DNA from: Oscillospiraceae bacterium
Lineage (GTDB): Bacteria; Bacillota; Clostridia; Oscillospirales; Oscillospiraceae
Length of the DNA stretch: 64,000 nt
NCBI GenBank assembly: GCA_009777235.1
Contig: WRMH01000012.1
Coordinates: forward strand, 1 to 64,000
Reading direction: 5' to 3'
Part shown: positions 8,593 to 17,569 of the stretch, piece by piece
Layout: the number at the start of each line of letters is the position of its first letter
Position numbering within the stretch: position 1 is the stretch's first letter
Made by a program: the position numbers and the translations under genes
Notes under the pieces: generated by a model
The model's database searches: none
Seen by the model: the letters and a program-made list of their open reading frames with translations, nothing else
Told to the model about the DNA's origin: nothing

Positions 8593-8802
8593 TTATTGAT
8601 TCGGAGTTAGGCCAAACTTCTTGTTGAACTTGTCAACGCGTCCGCTGGTATCTACCAGTTTTTGCTTGCCCGTATAGAAAGGATGGCACTTGGAACATAT
8701 TTCTATCCTTATATCCTTATTTGTGCTTCCTGTTTCAATAACCTCACCGCATGCGCACTTGATTGTAGTTTGCTGGTAATTTGGGTGTATGCCGTCTTTC
8801 AT
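8593..8802 (-). CDS. rpmE: 50S ribosomal protein L31
   Basis: A 69-residue ribosomal protein of the zinc-binding (C+) type. The cysteines are in IKCACGE and [10 protein letters not shown], and the C-terminal [10 protein letters not shown] is typical. The ATG at 8802 is chosen over longer starts because the product then begins MKDGIHPNY as in the family and AGAGAGGT stands just upstream. It is a single gene with its own terminator. Confidence 0.95.
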   Translation of the reverse strand: MKDGIHPNYQQTTIKCACGEVIETGSTNKDIRIEICSKCHPFYTGKQKLVDTSGRVDKFNKKFGLTPNQ

Positions 8803-9058
8803 TGCCGCGTACCTCTCTTTAATCTGTAAACATGCTTTGTATTTTGCCGCACAGTATTTACGCCTCATACCAAGCACAATGACGATATTAGCACACACCG
8901 GTTGCTATTGCAAGCATTTTTTATTTGGAGCATCTCAGTCCAGCTGCATCCCTAAGGAAATTTATATTGCTTTTATGCTTCTGCTAAGGTGATATATCAC
9001 AATGTATGGCTCAGATTACCCAAATATGCTTGCACCTGTTTATTTCTCATGCCCTTAA

Positions 9059-9928
9059 TCACTCGCCCTCAAATTCCAGTGCCTTTTTCAATTCTTCCTT
9101 ACTAGGAAGCACTGTCTGATAACGTCCTGCAAAGATTTGATTATTTTCCTCCGGCAGCATCATTTCGACCAGTGCTTCTTTCTTGTCCTTGCAAAGCACA
9201 ATACCGATGGTCGGGTTCTCGTCCGGCATCTTAACCTTGCGGTCGTAAAAATTCACATATGTTTGCATCTGCCCGATGTCGTTATGTTTTAGGCGGCCAA
9301 TCTTCAAGTCTATCAGTACAAAACAGCGCAGCAGACGGTTATACATGACAAGATCAACGTAAAATGATTCTTCCTCAAATGTGAAGCGAACCTGTCGCCC
9401 CATATAACCGAACCCTTTTCCAAGTTCGATTAAAAACTGTTGCAAATGATCGATGAGCTTCTGTTCCAATTCGGTTTCGGTGTACAAAGATTTTTCGGGC
9501 AAGCCGGTAAATTCCAGCACATATGGGTCTTTAAACAAGTCCTGCGGTGATTCAACAATTTGTCCTTTTTCTGACAATTCGCAGACTTTATCCTTATCGC
9601 GGGAGAGCGCAAGCCGCTCATAAAGCGATGAGTCATACTGCCGCTGGAATTCTTTAACCGTCCATCTGTTGTCAGCGATTTCCAATTCATAAAACCGACG
9701 CTCGTCCTCATTGGTTATCCGCATAAGTTGAACATAATGCGTCCAACTGATACTTGGGCTGAATTGGGTAATCGATAATTCCCCAATTACAGTTTTCGAG
9801 TAAACCACGTAAAAACGACGCATCAGCTTTAGATTATCAGCAGAAAACCCCTTACCGAGGTTATCCGTCAGATAGCCAGACAACCCTTGCAGGATACGCT
9901 TGCCATATTGAGCGCGTTTCTCACCCAT
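9059..9928 (-). CDS. DUF1016 (YhcG-type) PD-(D/E)XK nuclease, 5' truncated
   Basis: The protein (289 residues from the first ATG) has the DUF1016 C-terminal nuclease domain, with VDLVMYNRLLRCFVLIDLKIG as the metal-binding core and a conserved YVNFYDRKVK...ENPTIGIVLC end. The N-terminal domain is incomplete. In-frame codons upstream of the ATG still read KIGRRIIEKEQ, as in complete homologues, but a stop codon precedes them and they overlap the last codons of the merR gene (stop at 9955). The first 45 or so residues are therefore gone. The gene may be a remnant or may be translated from the internal ATG. It has no promoter of its own in view. Confidence 0.7.
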   Translation of the reverse strand: MGEKRAQYGKRILQGLSGYLTDNLGKGFSADNLKLMRRFYVVYSKTVIGELSITQFSPSISWTHYVQLMRITNEDERRFYELEIADNRWTVKEFQRQYDSSLYERLALSRDKDKVCELSEKGQIVESPQDLFKDPYVLEFTGLPEKSLYTETELEQKLIDHLQQFLIELGKGFGYMGRQVRFTFEEESFYVDLVMYNRLLRCFVLIDLKIGRLKHNDIGQMQTYVNFYDRKVKMPDENPTIGIVLCKDKKEALVEMMLPEENNQIFAGRYQTVLPSKEELKKALEFEGE

Positions 9929-9954
9929 TTGCTCTTTTTCAATGATACGACGAC

Positions 9955-10920
9955 CTATTTTTCACGTATCTTTATCGGTATAAAAATCTCAAGTTGGTGA
10001 TATCCCAACGCATTTTTTATATCATCGTCCGGATTTGGTATGTTCATAAGCATCTCACACTCATGCCGTTCCTCGTATTCAAAACCGCTGGAATCTATCC
10101 ATTTCATTATCATATTATACACATCTATCAAGCTCTCGTGATCATCATCTATAGACACAGCGACAGCATAAAGCCCGCCTACAAACTCAATGAGTTTATA
10201 TGGCGCCACATCATCCTCGCTCACCCAATCTTCAACCGCCCAAATCCATTCGCCGTAGTGTCTGCCGTCTTTGTCTTCATCAATCCACATAAAGTGTTGC
10301 GCACCATACAAGATGTTTTTTAACAAATGTTTATGCGTTTCTTGCCACGGTCCAAATGTACCAAACATTACATCGGTATTTACTGTCCCAGAGGTAAACG
10401 CCCGAAACGGGTTTACCCTTATAACCCGTACTTCCGGTGCTTTTTTTAATTTCTCTGTTACCTCAATCAAACGGTTCACGTTTGAGGGTTTTCCTATATA
10501 ATCAATGTTGACTAATTGAGTTTCAATTTCTTTAGCCTTTTCATAAAGCATTTTTACATTAGCATCACTATTAAAGTCCATTTTCTCAATTTGCTGAATA
10601 AACCCAAGCACAATTTCTTTTAGCTCATGCAATAACGCGACCTCGTCGTCGATATTCTGGACTTTTTTATCCAGCACCTCCAAAACGACTTCGGAGCCGG
10701 ACGCGCTGAAAATACGCTGAATATCTCTGATGCTGATGTTGAGCTTCCGCAAAATTAGAACCTGTTCGAGCCGTTTAATCGCGGTTTCGTCGTACAGCCT
10801 GTAGGCGTAGTCTGTGCTCCGGGTGCTGACGATGAGACCCATATCCTCGTAATACCGCAGCGTGCGCGCTGTGATGTCGTACTTGCTTGAAACCTCTTTA
10901 ATTTTTATTAAATCGTTCAT
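9955..10920 (-). CDS. MerR-family regulator with GyrI-like effector domain
   Basis: A 321-residue activator. The N-terminal winged HTH (about 6-75, IKEVSSKYDITARTLRYYEDMGLI) is classic MerR. A dimerisation coiled coil follows (about 80-130). The C-terminal half (about 155-321) looks like a GyrI/BmrR-type small-molecule domain with many aromatic and acidic residues (HFMWIDEDKDGRHYGEWIW). A MerR-type promoter with a 19-bp spacer lies just upstream, so autoregulation is likely. No obvious efflux target gene is adjacent. The DUF1016 remnant is fused directly after its stop codon. Confidence 0.85.
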   Translation of the reverse strand: MNDLIKIKEVSSKYDITARTLRYYEDMGLIVSTRSTDYAYRLYDETAIKRLEQVLILRKLNISIRDIQRIFSASGSEVVLEVLDKKVQNIDDEVALLHELKEIVLGFIQQIEKMDFNSDANVKMLYEKAKEIETQLVNIDYIGKPSNVNRLIEVTEKLKKAPEVRVIRVNPFRAFTSGTVNTDVMFGTFGPWQETHKHLLKNILYGAQHFMWIDEDKDGRHYGEWIWAVEDWVSEDDVAPYKLIEFVGGLYAVAVSIDDDHESLIDVYNMIMKWIDSSGFEYEERHECEMLMNIPNPDDDIKNALGYHQLEIFIPIKIREK

Positions 10921-10966
10921 GCCATATACCTCTCTGTTTTTAGTAGGCTATTTAACCTCTAAAAAT

Positions 10967-10997
10967 AGAATAACCGCTTCCCCAAAGGAAGAGTCAA
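10967..10997 (-). promoter_or_regulatory. MerR-type promoter with operator dyad in a 19-bp spacer
   Basis: On the minus strand the -35 is TTGACT (10992-10997) and the -10 is TATTCT (10967-10972), 19 bp apart. The spacer contains the perfect dyad CTTCC-N5-GGAAG. A long spacer with a centred dyad is the hallmark of MerR-activated promoters. It points to the merR gene starting at 10920. Confidence 0.8.
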
Positions 10998-11175
10998 GAG
11001 GTTTGTAGAATGTTTTTGTAAATAATTTGTGAATGCCTGTATCTTCTTGAAAAAGCGGATGATACGTTCCCCGCCCTGCATACTTCCGATAACAGCATAA
11101 CATGAAACAATGATTTTTTCTACCACATGATTTCCAACTTTTTCTTTTAAGCTTTTTTATACGCAAAAGTTATAT

Positions 11176-11204
11176 TTGACGAAACGCGGTCAAAGGGATA
11201 TTAT
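11176..11204 (+). promoter_or_regulatory. Promoter of the nifS-nifU-cysE operon
   Basis: TTGACG (11176-11181), a 17-bp spacer and TATTAT (11199-11204) stand 33 bp before the nifS start. The remaining intergenic sequence between the divergent merR and nifS genes shows nothing else. Confidence 0.75.
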
Positions 11205-11237
11205 TATGGTTATACATCCATAGAAAGGGATATATCA

Positions 11238-12410
11238 ATGAACAAAACAGTATATTTAGATAATGCCGCGACAACGCGGCTGTCCGACGCCGCTTTTGAG
11301 GCAATGCTTCCTTATTTGACCGATGGCTACGGCAACCCATCGTCTATATATTCTATTGGCCGTGAGGCCAAAAACGCCATAGAAAACGCGCGAAACACCG
11401 TCGCAAAAGCTATCGGCGCGTCGCCTGAGGAAATTTTCTTTACGGGCAGCGGCACGGAATCCGATAATTGGGCGATAAAATCTGCGGCAAACGCCGCGCT
11501 TTTCGCGGCGAACGCAAAAAAAGGCAGGCATATCATATCCTCCGCGATAGAACATCCGGCTGTGCTGAACTCGCTAAAAAATCTTGAAAAAAACGGCTGC
11601 GAGGTGACATATCTCGGCGTGGATAAGCACGGGCAAATTGACTTGGACGAGCTGCGCCGAGCCATCCGCAGCGACACCGCTTTGATAACCGTAATGACAG
11701 CAAACAACGAGATAGGCACGATTTTGCCCATATCTGAAATCGGCAAAATCGCCAAACAGCACGGCGTGCTTTTGCATACCGACGCGGTTCAGGCTGTCGG
11801 GCATATCCCCGTTGATGTCGGCGAAATGAATGTTGACCTATTATCATTTTCCGGTCATAAGTTTGGCGGGGCAAAGGGCGTTGGCGTTTTATACGCGAAA
11901 AAAGGGCTGCTTTTGCCGCCTTTGCTGCACGGCGGCGAGCAGGAACGCGGCAGACGCGCCGGAACCGAAAATGTCGCGGGCATTGCCTCCCTTGCCGCCG
12001 CGCTCGATGCCGCTTTGACCCGGCTGCCGTTATCCGGTGTGGAGCAAATGAGAAACAGGCTAAGAGACGGGTTGCTTCAAATCCCGCGCTCCCATTTTAC
12101 CGGAGACCCGACAAACAGATTGCCGGGCATCGCGTCTTTTGTTTTTGAAGCGATAGAAGGTGAATCCATGCTGCTCATGCTTGACCAATGCGGAATCTGC
12201 GCATCCTCCGGTTCGGCCTGTTCTTCCGGGGCTCTCGACCCATCTCATGTTTTACTGGCAATCGGCTTACCCCATGAGATCGCGCATGGTTCTTTGCGGC
12301 TCTCGGTCGGCACGGATAACACGGATGAAGATATAAGCTATGTTCTTGAAAAAATGCCGGGCATTGTAGCGAGGCTGCGCTCGATGTCCCCATTATGGAA
12401 CGAATCATAA
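11238..12410 (+). CDS. nifS: Cysteine desulfurase (NifS/IscS)
   Basis: A 390-residue PLP enzyme that takes sulfur from cysteine and passes it to a scaffold protein for iron-sulfur clusters. The N-terminal YLDNAATTRLS, the PLP lysine in SFSGHKFGG (about 203) and the active-site cysteine in SSGSACSSG (about 324) are all visible. The loop around the cysteine fits the NifS/IscS class rather than SufS. The gene starts an operon with nifU 19 bp downstream and cysE after it. AAAGGG precedes the ATG. Confidence 0.95.
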   Translation: MNKTVYLDNAATTRLSDAAFEAMLPYLTDGYGNPSSIYSIGREAKNAIENARNTVAKAIGASPEEIFFTGSGTESDNWAIKSAANAALFAANAKKGRHIISSAIEHPAVLNSLKNLEKNGCEVTYLGVDKHGQIDLDELRRAIRSDTALITVMTANNEIGTILPISEIGKIAKQHGVLLHTDAVQAVGHIPVDVGEMNVDLLSFSGHKFGGAKGVGVLYAKKGLLLPPLLHGGEQERGRRAGTENVAGIASLAAALDAALTRLPLSGVEQMRNRLRDGLLQIPRSHFTGDPTNRLPGIASFVFEAIEGESMLLMLDQCGICASSGSACSSGALDPSHVLLAIGLPHEIAHGSLRLSVGTDNTDEDISYVLEKMPGIVARLRSMSPLWNES

Positions 12411-12429
12411 GAAAGAGAGGAATATACTC

Positions 12430-12807
12430 ATGTACTCAGATAAAGTTATGGAACATTTCACAAACCCGCGCAACATCGGCGAGCTTCCCGACGCCAATGG
12501 CGTTGGCGAGGTCGGAAACTCAAAATGCGGAGACATTATGAAGGTTTTTATGAAAATCGAAGACGACGTGATCGTTGATATACGGTTTAAGACCTTTGGA
12601 TGCGGCGCCGCCGTGGCGACCTCTTCAATGGCCACCGAGCTCGTCAAGGGTAAAACTATTGAGGAAGCCATGAAGGTTACAAACAAGTCCGTCGCCGAAG
12701 CGCTTGACGGACTGCCCGCAATAAAAATGCACTGTTCCTTGCTTGCCGAAGAAGCTATTAAGGCGGCGATACAAAATTATTGCGAAAGGGAAAATAAGGT
12801 GCTGTAA
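12430..12807 (+). CDS. nifU: Fe-S cluster scaffold protein NifU/IscU
   Basis: A 125-residue scaffold with the three cluster-ligand cysteines in KCGD, FGCGA and HCSLLA, plus the conserved Asp after the first cysteine. The length is that of the stand-alone IscU-like N-terminal domain. It follows nifS directly and its stop codon overlaps the cysE start by one base (TAATG), so the three genes are co-translated. Confidence 0.95.
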   Translation: MYSDKVMEHFTNPRNIGELPDANGVGEVGNSKCGDIMKVFMKIEDDVIVDIRFKTFGCGAAVATSSMATELVKGKTIEEAMKVTNKSVAEALDGLPAIKMHCSLLAEEAIKAAIQNYCERENKVL

Positions 12808-13646
12808 TGAATATCGCTTATACCGCGTCGGCATTGCTTGCGGCGTCAGCATTGGCGGACGAATTTGGCGCCGCGCCCCCTGCCTACCCTGCCGCTGCTG
12901 CGGCAGCAGAAATTATAAACAAGATAAAGCTCGCTCTTTTTCCAAGCCACTTTAACGCCATGTCCCAAGCAGAATCTGCACGCGATTTTCACGCGAGGTT
13001 TCAATCGCTGCTGTCGTCCATACACAGACAGTTGTCTGATGAAATCAAAACCGCTCTGGCATGGCAGGGCGGCAGCGGGGATGCCTTTGCGCTTTCGGAA
13101 GAAATCTCCGCAAGGTTTATCGAACGTCTGCCGCAGATACAAAGGCTGCTATATAAGGACGCCGAGGCCGGCTTTGAGGGCGATCCCGCAGCGCGGGGCA
13201 TTGACGAGGTCATCTTGACATATCCCGGTTTTTTTGCCATTCTCGTATACCGCGCCGCACACGCTTTACATTTGGAAAATGTGCCGCTCATACCGAGGAT
13301 TATGAGCGAATATGCCCACAGCACCACAGGCGTTGACATTCATCCGGGCGCGCAAATCGGCGAATACTTTTTTATTGACCACGGCACCGGCATCGTTATC
13401 GGTGAGACGACCGTGATCGGAAATCGCGTCAAGCTCTATCAGGGCGTCACGCTTGGCGGGCTTTCCACCAAAGGAGGGCAAAAGCTCGCCGGAAAAAAAC
13501 GGCATCCCACCATTGAGGATAATGTGACGATTTATTCCGGCGCGACGATTTTGGGCGGCGGCACCGTTATCGGCAAGAATTCTACCATTGGCGGTAATGT
13601 TTTTATAACCGAGTCCGTACCTGAGGACAGCAAGGTAAAGCTATAA
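12807..13646 (+). CDS. cysE: Serine O-acetyltransferase
   Basis: A 279-residue enzyme that makes O-acetylserine from serine and acetyl-CoA, the first step of cysteine synthesis. It has an N-terminal helical domain (about 1-185) and a left-handed beta-helix of hexapeptide repeats from about 190, with [25 protein letters not shown] carrying the catalytic Asp and His. The helical part starts with an alanine-rich stretch. It is the third gene of the nifS-nifU operon. A weak hexapeptide tail suggests the feedback-sensitive C-terminus is short. Confidence 0.93.
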   Translation: MNIAYTASALLAASALADEFGAAPPAYPAAAAAAEIINKIKLALFPSHFNAMSQAESARDFHARFQSLLSSIHRQLSDEIKTALAWQGGSGDAFALSEEISARFIERLPQIQRLLYKDAEAGFEGDPAARGIDEVILTYPGFFAILVYRAAHALHLENVPLIPRIMSEYAHSTTGVDIHPGAQIGEYFFIDHGTGIVIGETTVIGNRVKLYQGVTLGGLSTKGGQKLAGKKRHPTIEDNVTIYSGATILGGGTVIGKNSTIGGNVFITESVPEDSKVKL

Positions 13647-13653
13647 TTTTATC

Positions 13654-13682
13654 TTGACAAGCCGGAAGGCTCATGTTATTAT
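13654..13682 (+). promoter_or_regulatory. Promoter of the O-acetylhomoserine sulfhydrylase gene
   Basis: TTGACA (13654-13659), a 17-bp spacer and TATTAT (13677-13682). The spacer contains the small dyad agcc-ggaa-ggct, a possible operator. The start codon is 64 bp downstream with AAAGAAAGTAGG before it. Confidence 0.75.
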
Positions 13683-13745
13683 CATAGTATTCATATATGT
13701 ATTATGTAAGATATGTTAAATTTTTAAAGAAAGTAGGTATTTTCA

Positions 13746-15023
13746 ATGTCAAACTTCAAATTTGAAACGCTCCAGCTTCATGCCGGGCAAGAGGCGCCCG
13801 ATCCGGCGACGGACGCAAGAGCCGTGCCGATTTACGCGACGACCTCCTATGTTTTCAGAGACTGCGATCAGGCGGCGGGAAGATTCTCTCTTTCCGAGGG
13901 CGGCAACATCTATACAAGGCTTATGAATCCGACGTCGGACGTGTTTGAAAAGCGCATAGCTGCCCTTGAGGGCGGTGCGGGCGCTCTTGCAACGGCATCC
14001 GGGGCGGCGGCCACCACATACGCTATTCAAAATATAGCGACGGCGGGGCATAACATTATATCCGACCGGCGCATTTACGGCGGCACTTATAATCTTTTTG
14101 CCCACACATTTCCCGAGTTTGGAATAAACACTATCTTTGTTGACGGGAATGATCCGGAAAACTTCAAAAACGCCATTGACGAAAACACGAGGGCGATTTT
14201 TATCGAAACGCTCGGCAACCCAAACTCCACAATAGTTGATGTTGACGCTGTGGCCAAAATCGCCCACGAGCACGGCATCGTGCTGATTGCGGATAACACA
14301 TTTGCCACGCCCTATCTGTTTCGCCCAATCGAACACGGCGCGGACATAGTGGTTCATTCCGCGACAAAGTTTATCGGCGGTCACGGAACGGCAATCGGCG
14401 GCGTGATCGTTGACGGGGGCAATTTCGACTGGGCGGCAAATGATAAGTATCCCGGCCTTTCACAGCCAAACCCGAGCTATCACGACGCCGTGTTTACCGA
14501 TGTTGCCGGAAGCCTCGCGTATATCATCAAGGCACGGGTCACTTTGATGAGGGACACCGGCGCGACAATCAGCCCGTTTCATTCTTTTATGTTCCTGCAA
14601 GGCTTGGAAACTTTGTCGCTCCGTGTCGAGCGGCATGTTGAAAACGCGTTGAAGGTCGTGGAATATTTATCCGCGCATCCCAAAGTGGACGCGGTAAATC
14701 ACCCCTCTTTGAAAAACCACCCCGACAACGCGCTATATAAGGGATATTTCCCCAACGGTGCAGGCTCAATCTTCACTTTTGAGATAAAGGGCACAGCGCA
14801 GGATGCCAAAGCGTTTGTTGACAGGCTAAAGCTCTTCTCTTTGCTGGCCAACGTCGCGGATGTCAAGTCTCTTGTCATCCACCCGGCAACCACCACCCAT
14901 TCTCAGGTTCCTGAGGACGAGCTTAAAAAACAGGACATCAAGCCAAATACTATCCGCCTGTCCATAGGAACAGAGCATATTGACGACATCATCGCAGACC
15001 TCGAGCAGGCTTTTTGCGGTTAG
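13746..15023 (+). CDS. O-acetylhomoserine aminocarboxypropyltransferase (sulfhydrylase)
   Basis: A 425-residue Cys/Met-metabolism PLP enzyme that makes homocysteine from O-acetylhomoserine and sulfide. MSNFKFETLQLHAGQ, YTRLMNPT, ALEGGAGALATASG and the PLP lysine in VVHSATKFIGGHG (about 209) are hallmarks, and the length matches the MetY group. It has its own promoter and lies next to cysE and the Rrf2 regulator, so the group covers sulfur assimilation into cysteine and methionine. A strong stem-loop follows the stop codon. Confidence 0.93.
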   Translation: MSNFKFETLQLHAGQEAPDPATDARAVPIYATTSYVFRDCDQAAGRFSLSEGGNIYTRLMNPTSDVFEKRIAALEGGAGALATASGAAATTYAIQNIATAGHNIISDRRIYGGTYNLFAHTFPEFGINTIFVDGNDPENFKNAIDENTRAIFIETLGNPNSTIVDVDAVAKIAHEHGIVLIADNTFATPYLFRPIEHGADIVVHSATKFIGGHGTAIGGVIVDGGNFDWAANDKYPGLSQPNPSYHDAVFTDVAGSLAYIIKARVTLMRDTGATISPFHSFMFLQGLETLSLRVERHVENALKVVEYLSAHPKVDAVNHPSLKNHPDNALYKGYFPNGAGSIFTFEIKGTAQDAKAFVDRLKLFSLLANVADVKSLVIHPATTTHSQVPEDELKKQDIKPNTIRLSIGTEHIDDIIADLEQAFCG

Positions 15024-15040
15024 TCGCGTTATCTGTATTT

Positions 15041-15084
15041 AGGCAACCTCCCCCGTGCCCTATCACGGTTTTCGGAGGTTGCCT
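15041..15084. terminator. Stem-loop between convergent genes
   Basis: aggcaacctcc and ggaggttgcct form a perfect 11-bp stem around an inner ccgtg/cacgg hairpin. It lies between the sulfhydrylase stop and the ridA stop and could end transcription from both sides. The T tail on the plus strand is short. Confidence 0.6.
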
Positions 15085-15474
15085 TTATGACCGGCTTATA
15101 CGGGCTACCGCTTCGATTTCGACTTTTACGCCTTTTGGCAAGGCCTGCACCGCTACGCACGAACGCGCCGGTTTTTCTATAAAATATTCGGCGTAGACTT
15201 CATTAAACTTTGCAAAATCCTCCATGTCGGTCAAAAAGCAAGTGGTTTTTACGACATCACCAAGTCCGCTTCCGGCGGCGGCAAGCACCGCGCTCAGGTT
15301 TTCTATGACCTGCTTTGTCTGCTCTTTTATCCCGCTGTCCTTGCCGCCGACAATCTCGCCCGTTTCCGGCACAAGGGGTATTTGCCCGGATGTATATACC
15401 ATCTTGTTTTCTATGATTGCCTGTGAGTACGGGCCTATGGCCTTTGGCGCGGCATCTGTTGTGATAATTTTCAT
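15085..15474 (-). CDS. ridA: RidA family enamine/imine deaminase
   Basis: A 129-residue YjgF/YER057c/UK114 protein that clears reactive 2-aminoacrylate released by PLP enzymes. AIGPYSQAI near the start and the C-terminal RSCVAVQALPKGVKVEIEAVA with the conserved Arg are diagnostic. Placement beside sulfur amino acid PLP enzymes fits this role. The last codons lie in a 17-bp sequence (ttatgaccggcttatac) that is repeated at 16066-16082. GGAGGGAC precedes the start. Confidence 0.94.
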   Translation of the reverse strand: MKIITTDAAPKAIGPYSQAIIENKMVYTSGQIPLVPETGEIVGGKDSGIKEQTKQVIENLSAVLAAAGSGLGDVVKTTCFLTDMEDFAKFNEVYAEYFIEKPARSCVAVQALPKGVKVEIEAVARISRS

Positions 15475-15501
15475 TAGTCCCTCCTTTTGATTACAGCGCA
15501 G

Positions 15502-15939
15502 TTATATGACATAGCTGTCTGCGCTTTTTTCGGTATACTGGTCTATTATGCTTTGCACAGTCACCGCGTCTACATACTCGTTGATGACCGTATACAGGCC
15601 ATTCCACATTGGCAGCGTTTTACAAAACTCCGTGCGCTCGCATTGGTTTATTTCATCATCCAAGCAGGCTATCGGCGCCAAGCTGCCCTCCGTGATTCGC
15701 AGTATCTGACCCACCGTTATTTCTTCGGGTTCTTTGGCAAGCATATAGCCGCCCTGCTTTCCCCTGTTCGCTCGCAGGATATTTGAAGTATGGAGCAAGG
15801 ATACAATCTGTTCTAAATACTGCTTTGATATGTTTTGCCTTTCGGCGATTTCCTTTAGCGATATATAGCCTTTGTTTTTATTTTCCGCCAAATCCAAGAT
15901 CATTCGCAGCGCGTACCTTCCCTTTGTGGATATTTTCAT
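15502..15939 (-). CDS. Rrf2 family regulator (IscR/CymR-like)
   Basis: A 145-residue winged-helix regulator. The N-terminal MKISTKGRYALRMILDLAE and QGGYMLAKEPEEITVGQIL are typical Rrf2. Three cysteines near residue 92 are spaced CX7CX5C, close to but not the same as the CX5CX5C cluster site of IscR, so it may bind an iron-sulfur cluster. Position next to nifS, nifU, cysE and the sulfhydrylase suggests control of that group, as CymR does for cysteine genes. It is 27 bp upstream of ridA, so the two are probably co-transcribed. Confidence 0.88.
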   Translation of the reverse strand: MKISTKGRYALRMILDLAENKNKGYISLKEIAERQNISKQYLEQIVSLLHTSNILRANRGKQGGYMLAKEPEEITVGQILRITEGSLAPIACLDDEINQCERTEFCKTLPMWNGLYTVINEYVDAVTVQSIIDQYTEKSADSYVI

Positions 15940-15973
15940 CCGCTTCCCCCGCTTTCTCCGCTTTCTCTTTAGC

Positions 15974-16072
15974 GGTCATAAAATCATTCCTTCCCGATCA
16001 ATTGCGTCATCCGTGCGCAAACGATCGGACGCTCCGCGTCCATGCTCCGCTCTCGGAATGATTTTTATGACC
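15974..16072. mobile_element. 99-bp MITE-like element with 17/18-bp terminal inverted repeats
   Basis: The ends read GGTCATAAAATCATTCC and GGAATGATTTTTATGACC, complementary apart from one extra T. The interior has cgatc and ggacgc-type palindromes. The right two thirds recur inverted at 25062-25122 with about two differences. It lies upstream of the Rrf2 gene and has no coding capacity. Confidence 0.6.
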
Positions 16073-16191
16073 GGCTTATACAGACACCTTAAGCTTAATT
16101 ATACTATATGTTTTCTATGTATTCAAGGCGACCTCCGTAAAACCTGTCGCGTCTGATTAACTCGATAAAAGTCAAAATATTTTGATTTTTC

Positions 16192-16220
16192 TTGACATAA
16201 TAATCGTCTTGTATTATAAT
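16192..16220 (+). promoter_or_regulatory. Consensus promoter giving a leaderless mRNA
   Basis: TTGACA (16192-16197), exactly 17 bp, and TATAAT (16215-16220). The ATG of the ATPase gene begins at 16227, six bases after the -10 box, where transcription itself should start. There is no room for a ribosome binding site. Confidence 0.8.
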
Positions 16221-16226
16221 CGAGCC

Positions 16227-17525
16227 ATGGAACGTAAAATTACACAAAAATTAATCGCATGGAAAAATCAACCCGAGGGTCGTATGCCTTTGTTGGTCTA
16301 TGGCGCCAGACAGGTTGGAAAAACACATATAATCAGGGAATTTGGAGCACGGCACTACAAAAACGTCGCTGAATTTAACATGGAAACAAATAGGACGGTT
16401 CGGACGTACTTTGAGGGCAATATTGAGCCTGAACGCATAATACGTTTCTTGGAAACCGAATTGCGCGAGCGCATTGTTCCTGGAGAAACATTGATGTTTT
16501 TTGATGAGGTGCAGTCTTGTCCGCGGGCTCTGACGGCCATGAAATACTTTAACGAGAACACGCCCGAGCACCATATTGCCTGTGCCGGCAGTCTCTTGGG
16601 CGTGGCAATCAATCGTGACGAGCTTTCCTTTCCCGTTGGCAATGTGGATTCTTTGACAATGTTTCCTCTTGACTTTGAAGAATTTTTATGGTCACAAAAC
16701 GAAGGTATGCTTTGTGAAGAAATCAAAAAATCTTTTGAGGCGAATGAAGCCTTGCCCGCATCTTTGCACGAAAAGGCTCTTGATTTTTACCGTATTTATC
16801 TGATTGTCGGCGGAATGCCGATGCCGATTTTGACATATACGAAAAGCGGCAGCCTCATTCCCGTACCGGACGTTCAAAACAGGATATTAAATGACTATAT
16901 CGCGGATATGTCTAAGTATGCTGAAAATGCCGAAAGCGTAAAAATCCGAGCGGCATATAATTCAATTCCCGCCCAACTCGCCAAAGACAATAAAAAGTTT
17001 CAATACAAATTGACACAGCGCGGCGGAACGTCCGCCATTTTCGGGCCTGCCATTGATTGGCTTAATTTTGCGGGGATTGTGCTAAAATGCGTAAAACTTG
17101 AACACGCTTTAATGCCGATTTCGGTTTATCAGGATTCGAGCAGTTTTAAGATATATATGAGCGATGTTGGGCTTTTGACTATGAAAAGCGGAATTTCTCA
17201 ACAGGTAATTCTGGCGGCAGGCAACATGGAAAACACCTTCCTCGGCGCGATCACGGAAAACTATATCGCTCAAGTATTTTCCGCAAAACATTACGGGCTG
17301 TTTTATTGGACGACGGATGGACAGGCCGAAGTGGATTTTGTCCTCCAAAAAGGCAATGATATTATTCCTGTTGAGGTTAAAACAGGAAAGCGGACTAAGT
17401 CAAAGAGTCTTTCCATATTCACCGAAAAATACAAGCCAGCGTATATAATCCGCATTTCAGGTAAAAATTTCGGATTTGAAAACAACATAAAATCCGTCCC
17501 TCTTTATGCGGCATTTTGCATATAG
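16227..17525 (+). CDS. AAA ATPase with DUF4143 nuclease-like domain
   Basis: A 432-residue protein with an N-terminal AAA domain (Walker A GARQVGKT about residue 26, Walker B LMFFDEVQ, sensor AGSLLGVA) and a C-terminal DUF4143 region ending in a PD-(D/E)XK-like motif (QAEVDFVLQ...IIPVEVKTGKR, about 370-395). Such proteins are common in anaerobes and their role is unknown. The ATG at 16227 is preferred because an upstream in-frame ATG at 16182 lies before the -35 box. It stands alone between a MITE-like element and a structured leader. Confidence 0.85.
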   Translation: MERKITQKLIAWKNQPEGRMPLLVYGARQVGKTHIIREFGARHYKNVAEFNMETNRTVRTYFEGNIEPERIIRFLETELRERIVPGETLMFFDEVQSCPRALTAMKYFNENTPEHHIACAGSLLGVAINRDELSFPVGNVDSLTMFPLDFEEFLWSQNEGMLCEEIKKSFEANEALPASLHEKALDFYRIYLIVGGMPMPILTYTKSGSLIPVPDVQNRILNDYIADMSKYAENAESVKIRAAYNSIPAQLAKDNKKFQYKLTQRGGTSAIFGPAIDWLNFAGIVLKCVKLEHALMPISVYQDSSSFKIYMSDVGLLTMKSGISQQVILAAGNMENTFLGAITENYIAQVFSAKHYGLFYWTTDGQAEVDFVLQKGNDIIPVEVKTGKRTKSKSLSIFTEKYKPAYIIRISGKNFGFENNIKSVPLYAAFCI

Positions 17526-17569
17526 CGAAAAGAAGAAAAACCGCAAAAAACAAATATAAAAAATTGTTC

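Noticed and set aside
10948-11166. Possible 72-residue protein upstream of merR
   Set aside because: It covers the merR promoter, has odd composition and no ribosome binding site.
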